Source of the DNA: Vampirovibrio chlorellavorus
GTDB taxonomy: Bacteria > Cyanobacteriota > Vampirovibrionia > Vampirovibrionales > Vampirovibrionaceae
Reading direction: 5' to 3'
NCBI GenBank assembly: GCA_001858525.1
Contig: LAPX01000001.1
Location: forward strand, 1 to 64,000
Length of the DNA: 64,000 nt
Both the position numbers and the translations under genes were made by a program. Under the pieces are notes generated by a model. It worked only from the letters and a program-made list of their open reading frames with translations. It searched no databases and had not been told where the DNA came from. Position 1 is the first letter of the stretch. Every line of letters begins with the position of its first letter. Of this stretch, positions 27,254-36,614 are shown one piece after another.

Positions 27254-28705
27254 ATGGTCACTCAAGCTCCCGTTCAGTACGAAACCGTAATCGGTCTGGA
27301 AGTTCACGTTCAGCTCAAGACCGATTCCAAGCTGTTTGACCCCAGCCCCAATTCCTTTGGCGATGAGCCCAATGTGAATATCAACACCCCTTGTCTGGGT
27401 TTGCCGGGGGCCTTGCCGGTTTTAAACGAACGGGCCGTGGAGTACGCCATCCGTTTGGGCTTGGCCTTGAACTGCCAAATCGCCGAAGTGACCAAGTTTG
27501 ACCGCAAACAGTACTTCTACCCGGACTTGCCCAAGGGTTACCAGATTTCCCAGTACGATTTCCCCATTTGTGAGCACGGCTCCATCACCTTGTCCAACGG
27601 ACGGCATGTGCGTATTCTGCGGGCCCACCTGGAAGAAGACGCTGGAAAGCTGGTTCACGCTGGCGCGGTGGGCTTGGCTGGTTCCGATTATAGTCTGGTG
27701 GATCTTAACCGGGCTGGTTCTCCGCTGGTGGAAATCGTGTCCGAACCCGATATTCGCTCCGCCGAAGAGGCCCGCGAGTACATGCAGCAGATTCGCAACA
27801 TCGTGCGCTATCTGGATGTTTGCGACGGCAACCTGGAAGAGGGCTCCATGCGCTGCGATGCCAACGTGAGCATTCGCCCGGTGGGCAGTACCGAGTACGG
27901 CACCAAGACCGAAATCAAGAACATGAACAGCTTCCGTTCCGTGCAACGGGCCATTGAGTCCGAAGTAGCCCGGCAAACTGAAATTCTGGAATCGGGCGGC
28001 AGAATCACTCAGGAATCCCGCTTGTGGGATGAGGCCACCCAAAGCACCAAAACCATGCGCAGCAAAGAAGAAGCGCACGATTACCGCTACTTCCCCGATC
28101 CGGATTTGCGCCCTTTGGCCATCCCGCGGGAGCAAGTGGAGCACCTGCGTCAAACTTTGCCGGAATTGCCGCACCAGCGTTACGATCGACTCATTCAGGG
28201 CTTTGGCTTGAGCGAGTATGACGCTGGAGTCATGGTGGAATTCAAGGAGATGGGCGACTTTTTTGAGTTGGCGGTCGAGCATACCGACAATTACAAGGCC
28301 GTTTCCAACTGGATTCAGGGCGATATTACCGCTTACCTGAAGAACAACAAGGTTTCTATTTTTGAAACCAAGCTCAGTCCCAAAGCCTTGGCCGAGTTGG
28401 TGCACCTGGTGGACAAAAACACCATCAGTTCCGCCATGGCCAAAAAATTGTTGCCGGAATTACTGGAACACGGCGGCGAACCGGAAACACTGGTTCAGGA
28501 AAAGGGCATGGCCCAGATTTCCGATACGGGTGCCCTGCGAACCCTGATTCAAACCGTCATTGATGCCAATCCAGGCAACGTGGAAGCGTATCGGGGCGGC
28601 AAGGACAAGTTGTTTGGCTTTTTTGTGGGCCAGGTCATGAAAGAGAGCAAGGGCTCGGCCAATCCGGAACTGGTGAACCAGTTGCTGAAAGAAATGCTGG
28701 CCTAG
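27254..28705 (+). CDS. gatB: Asp-tRNA(Asn)/Glu-tRNA(Gln) amidotransferase subunit B
   Basis: 483 residues, usual length. Signatures are YETVIGLEVHVQLKT at the N-terminus, CLGLPGALPVLN, FYPDLPKGYQISQYD and LEEDAGKLVH, then SMRCDANVSIRP; the C-terminal 150 residues are the helical YqeY-like tRNA-binding tail. GatB, with GatA and GatC, converts mischarged Glu-tRNA(Gln) or Asp-tRNA(Asn) to Gln/Asn-tRNA, implying that the organism uses the indirect route. gatA and gatC are not in the window, as is common when the three are scattered. pgk follows after about 55 bases. Confidence 0.97.
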   Translation: MVTQAPVQYETVIGLEVHVQLKTDSKLFDPSPNSFGDEPNVNINTPCLGLPGALPVLNERAVEYAIRLGLALNCQIAEVTKFDRKQYFYPDLPKGYQISQYDFPICEHGSITLSNGRHVRILRAHLEEDAGKLVHAGAVGLAGSDYSLVDLNRAGSPLVEIVSEPDIRSAEEAREYMQQIRNIVRYLDVCDGNLEEGSMRCDANVSIRPVGSTEYGTKTEIKNMNSFRSVQRAIESEVARQTEILESGGRITQESRLWDEATQSTKTMRSKEEAHDYRYFPDPDLRPLAIPREQVEHLRQTLPELPHQRYDRLIQGFGLSEYDAGVMVEFKEMGDFFELAVEHTDNYKAVSNWIQGDITAYLKNNKVSIFETKLSPKALAELVHLVDKNTISSAMAKKLLPELLEHGGEPETLVQEKGMAQISDTGALRTLIQTVIDANPGNVEAYRGGKDKLFGFFVGQVMKESKGSANPELVNQLLKEMLA

Positions 28706-28761
28706 CCAGAACCTGCCCCTGAAACTATTAAAGTCACGTTTATTTGTGGAGCGTTCATACC

Positions 28762-29976
28762 ATGACGCAGAAATTAACCATTCGGGATATTCAAAACTGG
28801 CAAGGCAAACGGGCCTTGGTGCGGGAGGACTTCAACGTGCCTCTGGATGCCCAGTTGCACATCACCGATGATACCCGCATTCGGGAAGCCCTGCCCACCT
28901 TGCAATATTTAACCGGACAAGGGGCCAAGGTTGTTATTATGAGCCATTTGGGACGCCCCAAAGGAAAGCCGTCCCCTGAGTTTTCGCTGGCCCCGGTGGC
29001 CAAGCGCTTGCAAGAGCTCTTGCCAGACACCAAGGTTCACTTTGCTGCGACTTCCTTGGCTGAGGACACCCAGGCCAAAATCGCCCAAATGGGCAACGGG
29101 GAAATCCTACTACTGGAGAACATTCGCTTTGAGCCGGGTGAAGAGAAAAACGACCCAGAACTGGCCAAACAGTTGGCGGCGTTGGGGGATGTCTATGTGA
29201 ATGATGCCTTTGGCACCGCACACCGGGCGCATGCCTCCACCGAAGGGGTGGCTCATTATCTGCAACCCAAAGTGGCCGGTTTACTGATGGCCAAGGAAAT
29301 TGAAGCCCTGTCCACCGTGTTGAACAGCCCACAGCCCCTAACCGCTATTATTGGCGGCAGTAAAATTTCCACCAAAATTACGGTGCTGGAGAATTTGCTG
29401 GATAAGGTGCAGCACCTGGTCATTGGCGGCGGCATGTTGTTTACCTTCCTCAAAGCCCAAGGCAAGGCCGTGGGTAACTCCCTGGTGGAAGATGAGTTTG
29501 TGGCGATGGCCGGTCAATTGCTGAGCAAAGGGGCTGGCAAAATTGTGCTGGCCACCGATGTGGTGATTGCCGATGCCTTTAAAGCCGATGCGGCCAGTAA
29601 AACGATTTCTGTGGATGCCATTCCCGATGGCTGGATGGGGTTAGATATTGGCCCGGAATCCGTGACTAACTTGCAAGCCATTCTCAAGCAAAGCCCGCTG
29701 GTTCTGTGGAATGGCCCGTTGGGGGTGTTTGAATTTCCTGCTTTTGCCAACGGCACCCATCAAATCGCCGATACCCTGGCCCAACTGACCGAGCAAGGCG
29801 TTTCCCGCACGGTGCTGGGCGGTGGTGACACCGTGGCCGCCATTGAGCAGTTCGGTATTGACCCCAAGCGGTATTCCCATGTGAGTACCGGTGGTGGAGC
29901 CAGTCTGGAGTTTCTGGAAGGGAAAGTCCTGCCCGGTATTGCCGCTTTGGATGACGCTTCCGTCCCAGTGGCTTAA
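28762..29976 (+). CDS. pgk: phosphoglycerate kinase
   Basis: 404 residues, full length. Signatures: [97 protein letters not shown] and the nucleotide loop [13 protein letters not shown]. Catalyses 1,3-bisphosphoglycerate + ADP = 3-phosphoglycerate + ATP in glycolysis. The ATG at 28762 is chosen (GGAG about 11 bases upstream) over a TTG six codons earlier. Terminator directly after. Confidence 0.97.
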   Translation: MTQKLTIRDIQNWQGKRALVREDFNVPLDAQLHITDDTRIREALPTLQYLTGQGAKVVIMSHLGRPKGKPSPEFSLAPVAKRLQELLPDTKVHFAATSLAEDTQAKIAQMGNGEILLLENIRFEPGEEKNDPELAKQLAALGDVYVNDAFGTAHRAHASTEGVAHYLQPKVAGLLMAKEIEALSTVLNSPQPLTAIIGGSKISTKITVLENLLDKVQHLVIGGGMLFTFLKAQGKAVGNSLVEDEFVAMAGQLLSKGAGKIVLATDVVIADAFKADAASKTISVDAIPDGWMGLDIGPESVTNLQAILKQSPLVLWNGPLGVFEFPAFANGTHQIADTLAQLTEQGVSRTVLGGGDTVAAIEQFGIDPKRYSHVSTGGGASLEFLEGKVLPGIAALDDASVPVA

Positions 29977-29992
29977 GTCATCCTAACAAATC

Positions 29993-30025
29993 AACAGGGT
30001 TGAGTTTTAATGACTCAGCCCTGTT
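29993..30025 (+). terminator. terminator hairpin after pgk
   Basis: 13-bp stem (29993-30005 with 30013-30025, one G-T pair) around loop TTTAATG; followed by CTGTTGTGGTTTT, so the T-run is imperfect. Confidence 0.75.
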
Positions 30026-30075
30026 CTGTTGTGGTTTTATGGTGCCTGCCAGCTGGCGATGGCCTCAATTCAGGC

Positions 30076-30104
30076 TTGATTTTTGGCCACATTCGGCCTA
30101 TGCT
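30076..30104 (+). promoter_or_regulatory. promoter for tRNA-Cys
   Basis: TTGATT (30076-30081), 17-base spacer, TATGCT (30099-30104). The predicted start lies about 7 bases before the mature tRNA. Confidence 0.55.
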
Positions 30105-30117
30105 TTGCTTAAATTAA

Positions 30118-30191
30118 GGCGGCATGGCCAAGTGGTAAGGCAGGAGTCTGCAAAACTCTCACCCCCAGTTCGAATCTGGGTGCCGCCTCCA
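30118..30191 (+). tRNA. tRNA-Cys (anticodon GCA)
   Basis: Acceptor stem GGCGGCA pairs with TGCCGCC; D arm with AGTGGTAAGGC; anticodon loop CTGCAAA gives anticodon GCA; T loop TTCGAAT closed by CCCAG/CTGGG. The U discriminator base and encoded CCA (30189-30191) fit tRNA-Cys. Own promoter and terminator surround it, so it is a single-gene unit. Confidence 0.97.
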
Positions 30192-30199
30192 AAGTTTTT

Positions 30200-30222
30200 A
30201 AAAAGGGCTTCGGCCCTTTTTT
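30200..30222 (+). terminator. rho-independent terminator after tRNA-Cys
   Basis: AAAAAGGGC-TTCG-GCCCTTTTTT: perfect stem with a stable UUCG tetraloop and T-tract. Confidence 0.95.
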
Positions 30223-30719
30223 GTTGGCCAAAACAGCTTTCTAACCATGGCTCGCTATACTTAGTGGAAATCGTCCCGAAAGGTAACCCTGACTGGAAGC
30301 CGACACCCTTTTGCTCGGTCTTAAAGCGCCTGATTGGAAAGCGACTCGCCCACCAGAAACAAGCAGGCCTCTACTGCTATGAATGGTTGAGGATTAAACA
30401 ACGTGCTTCAGCTTGTAAACATAACTTTCAAAGTGATTTACCAAGCCGGAGAATTCAGCATCCGCATTGCTAAGCAAATTTTGAAAATGTCCATTGTTCC
30501 AGATAACAGCGCCAACAACCACACAAAAAATTAATTCTTTCACCTGGATACCCCTTATAATTCACTGATTGCCTTGATGTCTTTGTTTACATTCCCTAGC
30601 TTCAAGATACAAGATGCTCACTGCTTATTCATTGATCCTGAGGTGAGTCTTTAAGTCGACCAATGGATCAATCAGCATCCATTGAAGGATGGTTTAGGCA
30701 TTTCCAGGCTGGGTATGGC
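30223..30719. other. intergenic region, no gene seen
   Basis: About 500 bases between the tRNA-Cys terminator and the stop of the phytochrome gene. The few short frames here have no RBS or coding look. No repeat, hairpin or promoter stands out. Possibly decayed DNA. Confidence 0.4.
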
Positions 30720-33086
30720 CTAGACGTCAGGCAGGGCAAAGGTTTTATGTGCTACAATACCCATTTGCTTCTGGCTGACGGGGAGATGAACGATAAAGGT
30801 AGAACCCTCACCAGGCTTACTGTGAGCGGTAACCGTCCCATAATGGCGTTCTACCACGCGCCTCACAATGTTGAGGCCAACCCCGGTACCCTCAAAGGAT
30901 GAAACGCCATGGAGCCGTTCAAAGACCTTAAAAATGCGATCCAGATACATTTCATCAAAACCAATGCCGTTATCGGTAACCAGGATCTCACAGCAGTTAT
31001 TATCCAGCTCTTTGGCGGAAATACTAACGATGGGTAAAGTATCTGGCTTATGAAACTTTACGGCGTTTTCAATCAGATTCAGGAATAACTGATGCAACTG
31101 CATGGGGTCACAATCAATGACCATCGTATCCCCAACGTGTACCGTGGCCTTACAGCTTTTGATGTAAGGCTCTAAATCCCGAATGGCACTCATAATCACA
31201 TCTCTAAGGTTATTCGGAGAGAACTGCAGCGTTTTTCGGGTTACTTTGGATAATTGCAGTAAATCATCAATCAATAACTGCATTTTATGGATTGATTTTT
31301 GAATTCGTTCCAGATAGTCCTGATTTTCGGCTGAGAGTTGTTGGTGGGCATTGGTCATTAAAAAATGACTAAACTGACTGACCTTCCTTAACGGTGCCTG
31401 TAAATCATGGGAAGCTATAATCGCAAACTGTTCCAAGTCCTGATTACTTTGAATCAAAGCTTGCGTTTTGGCTTCTACCAGAGCCTCCAGTTCTTTGTTT
31501 CTTTCTCGCAACTCCTCGGTTTTCAATAGAAGCAGGCGGGCAATGATATCGCGAATTTCCGTGGCGGCTAATATCTCATAAGCTGTCCACGGCTCCGCTT
31601 TTAGTTTCACGGTCTCTTTCCACAAGGCAAAAGAGGCGCGAGGCGTCAGGATTTCACCAGGTTTCAGCTTACTTTTTTCCTCAGTCGGATCGCCCGCCCA
31701 GTGCACCGTATGGATTTTTTCTGGTCGAAACCAGAGCACATAGTTTCCCGGTTCTGGCAACAGTGAAATAGCCAGCAAACCCGATGCCAGTCGGCGGTAC
31801 TCAAACGCGGGTGGATAGACTTTGGCCAGCTCATCGGTACTATACAAGGAGTCAGACATGTTCAACTGGAGCCAAACGATCAGGGCTCTGATCTGCTCGT
31901 GGGTAGGGGTAGAACCAATGGTGTGAATATTGATTTCACCATAGTTTTTGGTGGTTTCACAAATCACCGCCCCGCTGGTTTGAATGAAATCCCCAATGTT
32001 GGGGTTGAAATTAATCAGAGCCTCAACCAGTGTCTCTGACCGGGCCATGAATTCAATAAAGTGACTTTTCATGGACTGGAGTTGCAATTGATACAGATAT
32101 TCCTTTCGCTGCAAGCGCAAACTGAATTCCAGCGAAATAAACCGGGCCAGAATGGTTAGAGTCGTGCGGACTTCATAAGGAACGTAAATGGCGCTGTAGT
32201 GGTGGCAAGCAATGAGCCCCCACAGGGTATTGTTAACAATGATAGAGATGGTCAGTGTTCCGGCCACACCCATATTCTGCAGGTATTTAACGTGGACAGG
32301 AGAAACGCTTCTGAGATCCGCAAAGCTTAAATCCAGCAAATCTTTGGTTACCGGATTGATGAATGGGGTAACAGGAACGGGCTCGTAGTTAATGTCCGGG
32401 ATGACCCGCAACGTATTCAGCAAATACAGCTCACGGGCCTGCTTGGGGATATCGGTCGCCGGGTAGTGAAGGCCCAAGAAAGTTTCCAGGTGTGCTTCTT
32501 TCACTTCGGCAATGACTGAACCATGCCCTTCGGGTTCAAATTCGTAGACCATGACCCGATCAAAACCGCTGATCCGTTTAATGTCATGAATAATGGTGTT
32601 CCAAAACGCGTCGGAATCCTCCAGAGTCCGGATTACAGAAAGCATATTCTTCAACTGGGACATTAATTCATCGGCACCAAATCCTGTTTTGAGCGGGACG
32701 CTCTCAAATTCGACAATTAGTAGTCCATTGTAGCGATGCGCAAAGACATTCAAAGGCCTCTCCATCGCACCTGAAAATGCACCCTGAAATAAAAAAGTGG
32801 GGCTGCCTTCCAAGGGAGTGCTGTTCAAGACATTATGAAATGTAGCAGTCTGCTGCTCATTAAAGAACTCTGGGAGAGATCGGTTTAAAACCATCTTGGG
32901 TTCAACGCCCAGATACTGAGCTGTGTTTGCACTGACTTGAACAATGGTCCAATCGGGCTCTTTACAAACCAGAAGCATGCCATGCGGTTGAATACTCCCA
33001 GGCGTGTGTATGGGCTCCTTGTCGCATTCATTCAACAGCTCTTCTGCAGGCTTATTCCAGTTTTGGTGCGATGATGACTGAAGCAC
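30720..33086 (-). CDS. bacteriophytochrome sensor histidine kinase
   Basis: 788 residues with the complete PAS-GAF-PHY-HK layout. PAS: Cys21 in ECDKEPIHTPGSIQPHG is the biliverdin-attaching Cys of bacteriophytochromes. GAF: LHYPATDIPKQARELY (the Asp of the PASDIP-type motif), SPVHVKYLQNMGV and IACHH, with the chromophore-contacting His residues. PHY: the tongue motif PRASF (in LTPRASFALWKE). Kinase: phospho-acceptor His at about 559 in ASHDLQAPLR, N box NLIENAVKF, G1 DNGIGFD, F box FKVFERLHG, G2 GTGVGLNIV. A soluble red/far-red light sensor that should autophosphorylate; no receiver domain is fused and no response regulator is adjacent. GTG start at 33086 with AAGGGGA about 8 bases upstream is preferred to TTGs further up. 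Confidence 0.93.
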   Translation of the reverse strand: MLQSSSHQNWNKPAEELLNECDKEPIHTPGSIQPHGMLLVCKEPDWTIVQVSANTAQYLGVEPKMVLNRSLPEFFNEQQTATFHNVLNSTPLEGSPTFLFQGAFSGAMERPLNVFAHRYNGLLIVEFESVPLKTGFGADELMSQLKNMLSVIRTLEDSDAFWNTIIHDIKRISGFDRVMVYEFEPEGHGSVIAEVKEAHLETFLGLHYPATDIPKQARELYLLNTLRVIPDINYEPVPVTPFINPVTKDLLDLSFADLRSVSPVHVKYLQNMGVAGTLTISIIVNNTLWGLIACHHYSAIYVPYEVRTTLTILARFISLEFSLRLQRKEYLYQLQLQSMKSHFIEFMARSETLVEALINFNPNIGDFIQTSGAVICETTKNYGEINIHTIGSTPTHEQIRALIVWLQLNMSDSLYSTDELAKVYPPAFEYRRLASGLLAISLLPEPGNYVLWFRPEKIHTVHWAGDPTEEKSKLKPGEILTPRASFALWKETVKLKAEPWTAYEILAATEIRDIIARLLLLKTEELRERNKELEALVEAKTQALIQSNQDLEQFAIIASHDLQAPLRKVSQFSHFLMTNAHQQLSAENQDYLERIQKSIHKMQLLIDDLLQLSKVTRKTLQFSPNNLRDVIMSAIRDLEPYIKSCKATVHVGDTMVIDCDPMQLHQLFLNLIENAVKFHKPDTLPIVSISAKELDNNCCEILVTDNGIGFDEMYLDRIFKVFERLHGVSSFEGTGVGLNIVRRVVERHYGTVTAHSKPGEGSTFIVHLPVSQKQMGIVAHKTFALPDV

Positions 33087-33419
33087 AGCAATTTCCCCTT
33101 CGCGCAACAGAATAGTTGGTAGCAATCCTAAGTGTTATGAAGGATAGTCTAAATGAAATGATTCAAAAGTAATAGCACAACCACAAGCAAGTTGAAGGGG
33201 AAATAATTTTGACTAATTAACGACTGCACACTCAGCACTATAGGTTACCAAGCCAATTAAATCTAACGGGGATTAATTGTTAAATTATATATGAAGCATA
33301 ACGCTATGCAGCTATATGTGAGGCCATCTACTTTTTATTCACAAGAGACTTAAAAAGAGGATCAACCTTGTTAAAGTATTCGTCCACATTGTCATACGAT
33401 CATTTGTGATGCCTCCGCT
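33087..33419. other. intergenic region between divergent genes
   Basis: About 330 AT-rich bases that should hold the promoters of the phytochrome gene (minus) and the outer-membrane factor gene (plus). No clean -35/-10 pair could be picked out, and no terminator or repeat is evident. Confidence 0.35.
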
Positions 33420-34775
33420 ATGTTGATTACACACATCTGTTTATTAATAGAGCATGGCCTCCCCCCCCCTACTCAATCAGCGTTGTTGCGTTTTTCAAGA
33501 CGACTGGCTTCAGGATTATTGAGCATTGGGTGGTTGTCCACCATGACTTGGGCAGCTGCTGCTGATACCTTAACGTTAGAAAAAGCCTTTCAGAAAGCAC
33601 TTCAGAGTAATCCTGCCTTGCAAGCCAAACGGGCTGAACTGCTGGTCAAGGAAGCCGAGATAGTAACCGCCTCAGCCCGGTTGAATCCTTCTATTATCAG
33701 TGATAACGGGGTTGCCGAGAAAACCTACCGTTTAGGGGTCGAGCAAACCATTCAACTGGGTGGCAAGCGCCACAAGCAAATGGAACTTGCCAAAGCCAGA
33801 CGGGATATTTTACTGGCAGAAATACAAACCAGCGCCCAACACTTGCGAACAGAAGTTCGAAAGGCTTATACCCATCTGTATGATGCCCAACAACGTCTGG
33901 AAACGGCCGAAGATATTGCTGGCACCAATCAGCGGTTGATGATTGTGGCTGAAAAGCGTGAAGAGGCTGGAGAAGTTGCCAGCTTAGATGTCCAGTACAG
34001 CAAACTGGCCTTTTTAAAAGCGAAAAATAATGCCTACATGGCCTTTGGGGATGTGGTTACAACCAGAACGACTCTCAATGCCTTATTGGGAATTCCTTTG
34101 GCTACAGTGTGGGATTTAACGCGGCCGACAGTAATCCAACCAGAGGCGAACTATGTCTCCAATACCGATAATCTGGATGACCTCCTTCTACAAGGAGACG
34201 TCACCATCCAGCAGGCCACATTGGAACATCTGGTTAAACAGGCTTTGGAAAATCGTCCTGAGCTTCATCAGAACCTTCGGGAACTGACCGCTTCAGACCG
34301 TCAGTTGGCTTTGGCCAAGGCCAACCGTTTGCCAGATGTCTCACTGACTGTGGGTCCAGATTTGGTCGCGGAGCCTTTGCAGCGGCAATTGAATGTTTTT
34401 GCCATCGCCAATGTTCCGGTTCCCTTGTTCAATCGACAACAAGGCCCTATACAGGAAGCCAAGGCTCAAAAAATCCAATTGGAAGCTGAGCAGGTCGCTC
34501 TGAAGAATAAAGTCGTGCTGGAGGTGACCAATGCCTACTCACGCTTTACGGTGAATCGTCAAAGAATTCGGCAATATGAGAAAGAATTGTTACCGACTGC
34601 GGAACGGGTGTTGATTTTATCGCGGCAAAGTTTTGAAGTGGGCAAGTCCGGGATTTATCTTCCCCTGGCCGCACAAGAGTCTTATATGAAAACGCGGGTG
34701 GAGTATTTACAGGCCTTGGATGAATTTCAGGATTCCATCAGTGATTTGGAACGTGCCGTTGGCAAGCCTCTTTAA
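33420..34775 (+). CDS. TolC-family outer-membrane factor, CzcC/CusC-like
   Basis: 451 residues. Signal-type N-terminus (hydrophobic core LASGLLSIGWL, cleavage near AAAA at about 46-49), then two TolC-type repeats of long helices: LEKAFQKALQSNPALQAKRAEL, shortened here to its pattern of a helix entering SNP, and a second at LVKQALENRPELHQ. The end, DSISDLERAVG, matches CzcC-type outer-membrane factors. Such proteins form trimeric export channels with RND or MFS pumps. No inner-membrane pump or adaptor lies beside it, but a copper-linked DUF305 lipoprotein follows, so metal export is a fair guess. The precise start is uncertain. Confidence 0.88.
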   Translation: MLITHICLLIEHGLPPPTQSALLRFSRRLASGLLSIGWLSTMTWAAAADTLTLEKAFQKALQSNPALQAKRAELLVKEAEIVTASARLNPSIISDNGVAEKTYRLGVEQTIQLGGKRHKQMELAKARRDILLAEIQTSAQHLRTEVRKAYTHLYDAQQRLETAEDIAGTNQRLMIVAEKREEAGEVASLDVQYSKLAFLKAKNNAYMAFGDVVTTRTTLNALLGIPLATVWDLTRPTVIQPEANYVSNTDNLDDLLLQGDVTIQQATLEHLVKQALENRPELHQNLRELTASDRQLALAKANRLPDVSLTVGPDLVAEPLQRQLNVFAIANVPVPLFNRQQGPIQEAKAQKIQLEAEQVALKNKVVLEVTNAYSRFTVNRQRIRQYEKELLPTAERVLILSRQSFEVGKSGIYLPLAAQESYMKTRVEYLQALDEFQDSISDLERAVGKPL

Positions 34776-34912
34776 CGGTTTGTTTTGAAAAAGTATAGAC
34801 GACTGACACCTCATTTGCCTCTGGTTTCATACTGATTAGACAACCAGGGAATTGAAGCAACCGGTTTTGCGCTTACCATTAACCTGAATGAGTTAATGGA
34901 GGGGCTTTTATA

Positions 34913-35374
34913 ATGAGACGGATTTGTAATTCACAAAAAAATATGAATATATTAAGTATTGCTTTAACCCTGTTGGTTATCTCTGGCATTTTGTCTGGGT
35001 GTACACAGGTTAATCGCCCAGCTAGCCAGTCGATGGAACCACCTTCCACCGGCAGGGCTATGGTTAGAGGGGGAGAGGAGCCTGCCATGGCTCCCAGAAC
35101 TATGACAGAGCATATGAACCAGTGTCAGGACATGATGAAGCAATCTTTGAATAATCCCAATGTGCCCTATGATAAGCAGTACATTGATACCATGATCCGT
35201 CACCACCAGGGCGCCATCCAAATGGCTCAGGATGCCAAGCTAAAAGCACAGCATCCCGAGGTTAAGCAACTATCTCAAAATATTATTGACACACAGCAAA
35301 AAGAGATTGAGAAGCTAAAAGACTGGCGCCAGCAGTGGTATGGAAAAGAACCGCAAAAATCGGTCAAGCGATAA
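34913..35374 (+). CDS. DUF305-family lipoprotein (probable copper-responsive)
   Basis: 153 residues. Type II signal peptide with lipobox ISGILSGC and lipid-attachment Cys30. A short linker leads to a DUF305 domain (about 85-145): DTMIRHHQGAIQMAQDAK, the His pair being the family hallmark, and IIDTQQKEIEKLKDW. DUF305 proteins are ferritin-like four-helix or half-bundle proteins often found with copper resistance genes; direct metal binding here is inferred. GGAGGGG stands 8 bases before the ATG. It follows the CzcC-like gene by 137 bases and ends at a terminator. Confidence 0.88.
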   Translation: MRRICNSQKNMNILSIALTLLVISGILSGCTQVNRPASQSMEPPSTGRAMVRGGEEPAMAPRTMTEHMNQCQDMMKQSLNNPNVPYDKQYIDTMIRHHQGAIQMAQDAKLKAQHPEVKQLSQNIIDTQQKEIEKLKDWRQQWYGKEPQKSVKR

Positions 35375-35388
35375 CCAGTTAGAACAGT

Positions 35389-35422
35389 AAAAAGGGCTGT
35401 CTTGTTAGAAGGCAGCCCTTTT
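35389..35422 (+). terminator. rho-independent terminator after the DUF305 gene
   Basis: AAAAGGGCTG and CAGCCCTTTT arms separated by about 12 bases, the second arm ending in a short T-run. Confidence 0.85.
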
Positions 35423-35635
35423 GGATTGTCAATAATTATGATTCCAAATGCGTGAGCGATCAAATTTGAGTCAAGCGGCGTTTTTATTCTATTGAAGATC
35501 ACCTAAAGCGCAAGATTTGGAATACTTCACATTGCCTGAGGCATTCGTTCTGCTCTAAGTCTAATGAGCCGAATGATAGAAAAGCCTTTCGATGAATGCC
35601 GGTGTGAAAGAGAGTTTGAGAGGGTAATTTAGCCA

Positions 35636-36610
35636 ATGAATCCTATTCAGAGAAGTCCCCTGTTTTTGAGTAATCCTTTTTTATCGGGATTCCAGTCCCC
35701 CTCACCGATGTTGTCGCGTTTGGCCAGCGTCCCTCAGGCGGCTGCGCCCACCAGCTTATATAGCAGCGCTTACATGGGCGGCGGTGTTTTTGACATGCTA
35801 GGTTCCTTATTTCAAATGTTCAACTACATGTCTCTTAGAAATCAGCCCGGCAGAGCACCTTCTGCCACAAGTTTCCCTCCATCACCAGCGCCAGCTCAAC
35901 GTGGCGGTGGCGATTATGGCTCTGCGGCTTTACCGCCAGATGGTGCTGGGGCTGGTGCGTACCAGACTCGTGGCGCTGCCAAAGAGAAACCAGAAGCTGG
36001 CGGTTACCAAGCCCGAGGAGCAGGTGAGCCAGAAGCAAGTGCGGGGGCTGCCAAAAAGAGGCCCAAAGGAGGACCTGCAGAAGGAGAAACAGCAGAAGCT
36101 GAAGCAGGAAAAACAGGAGGCCAGCCCACACCCGGCGGGGAAGCAGCTGAAAGAGCCAGCGGCGGAAGTAAACCCAGCCGCAGTGGTGAGGCAAATCTTG
36201 ACCGTTGGGATGCGCAAATTCAAGCCGCCGCAGAGTCAACGGGCCTTCCAGCCAACTATATTAAAGCCACGGTTTGGGCCGAGTCCCGAGGGAACCCAGA
36301 GACGAAAAGCCACAACGATGGTAACGGCCATACTGACCACGGCCTGATGCAAATCAGCGATCACACCTATGGGCTTGTGATGAAAAGCCAGCCCAAGGCG
36401 CCCAGAGGTCTAAAAGCGGATAACCCGGATGACAACATTATGATGGGCGCCTGGGAACTGAAAGACAAGTCTGAAAAAGCCGGAGGAGACCTGTTTAAAA
36501 CCTCCAAGGCTTATGTAGGAACTGGCGACGCCCACGAAGAAGAGTATGCAGGGTGGGTGCAAACCTACAAGAAAGAACTTGATGAGGGCAAAAAACTCAG
36601 CGATTTTTAA
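35636..36610 (+). CDS. lytic-transglycosylase-like protein with long low-complexity N-terminus
   Basis: 324 residues. The last 140 form a lysozyme-like SLT domain: catalytic Glu in AVWAESRGNPETK context (KATVWAESRGNP), GLMQISDHTYG, and a late AYVGTG. It should cleave peptidoglycan glycan strands. Residues 1-60 are Pro/Ser/Leu-rich with no Sec signal. Residues 75-190 are Gly/Ala/Pro/Glu/Lys-rich and surely disordered, with the unit AGGYQARGAGE-type repeated. A muramidase without a Sec signal suggests a non-Sec export route or a structural or phage-like use; inference only. It ends five bases before a 25-bp inverted repeat and converges on the ankyrin operon. Confidence 0.82.
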   Translation: MNPIQRSPLFLSNPFLSGFQSPSPMLSRLASVPQAAAPTSLYSSAYMGGGVFDMLGSLFQMFNYMSLRNQPGRAPSATSFPPSPAPAQRGGGDYGSAALPPDGAGAGAYQTRGAAKEKPEAGGYQARGAGEPEASAGAAKKRPKGGPAEGETAEAEAGKTGGQPTPGGEAAERASGGSKPSRSGEANLDRWDAQIQAAAESTGLPANYIKATVWAESRGNPETKSHNDGNGHTDHGLMQISDHTYGLVMKSQPKAPRGLKADNPDDNIMMGAWELKDKSEKAGGDLFKTSKAYVGTGDAHEEEYAGWVQTYKKELDEGKKLSDF

Positions 36611-36614
36611 AAAA

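Noticed and set aside
27422-28405. 327-codon frame on the minus strand
   Set aside because: Antisense shadow of gatB.
30000-30473. 157-codon frame
   Set aside because: Runs across the pgk terminator, the tRNA-Cys gene and its terminator.
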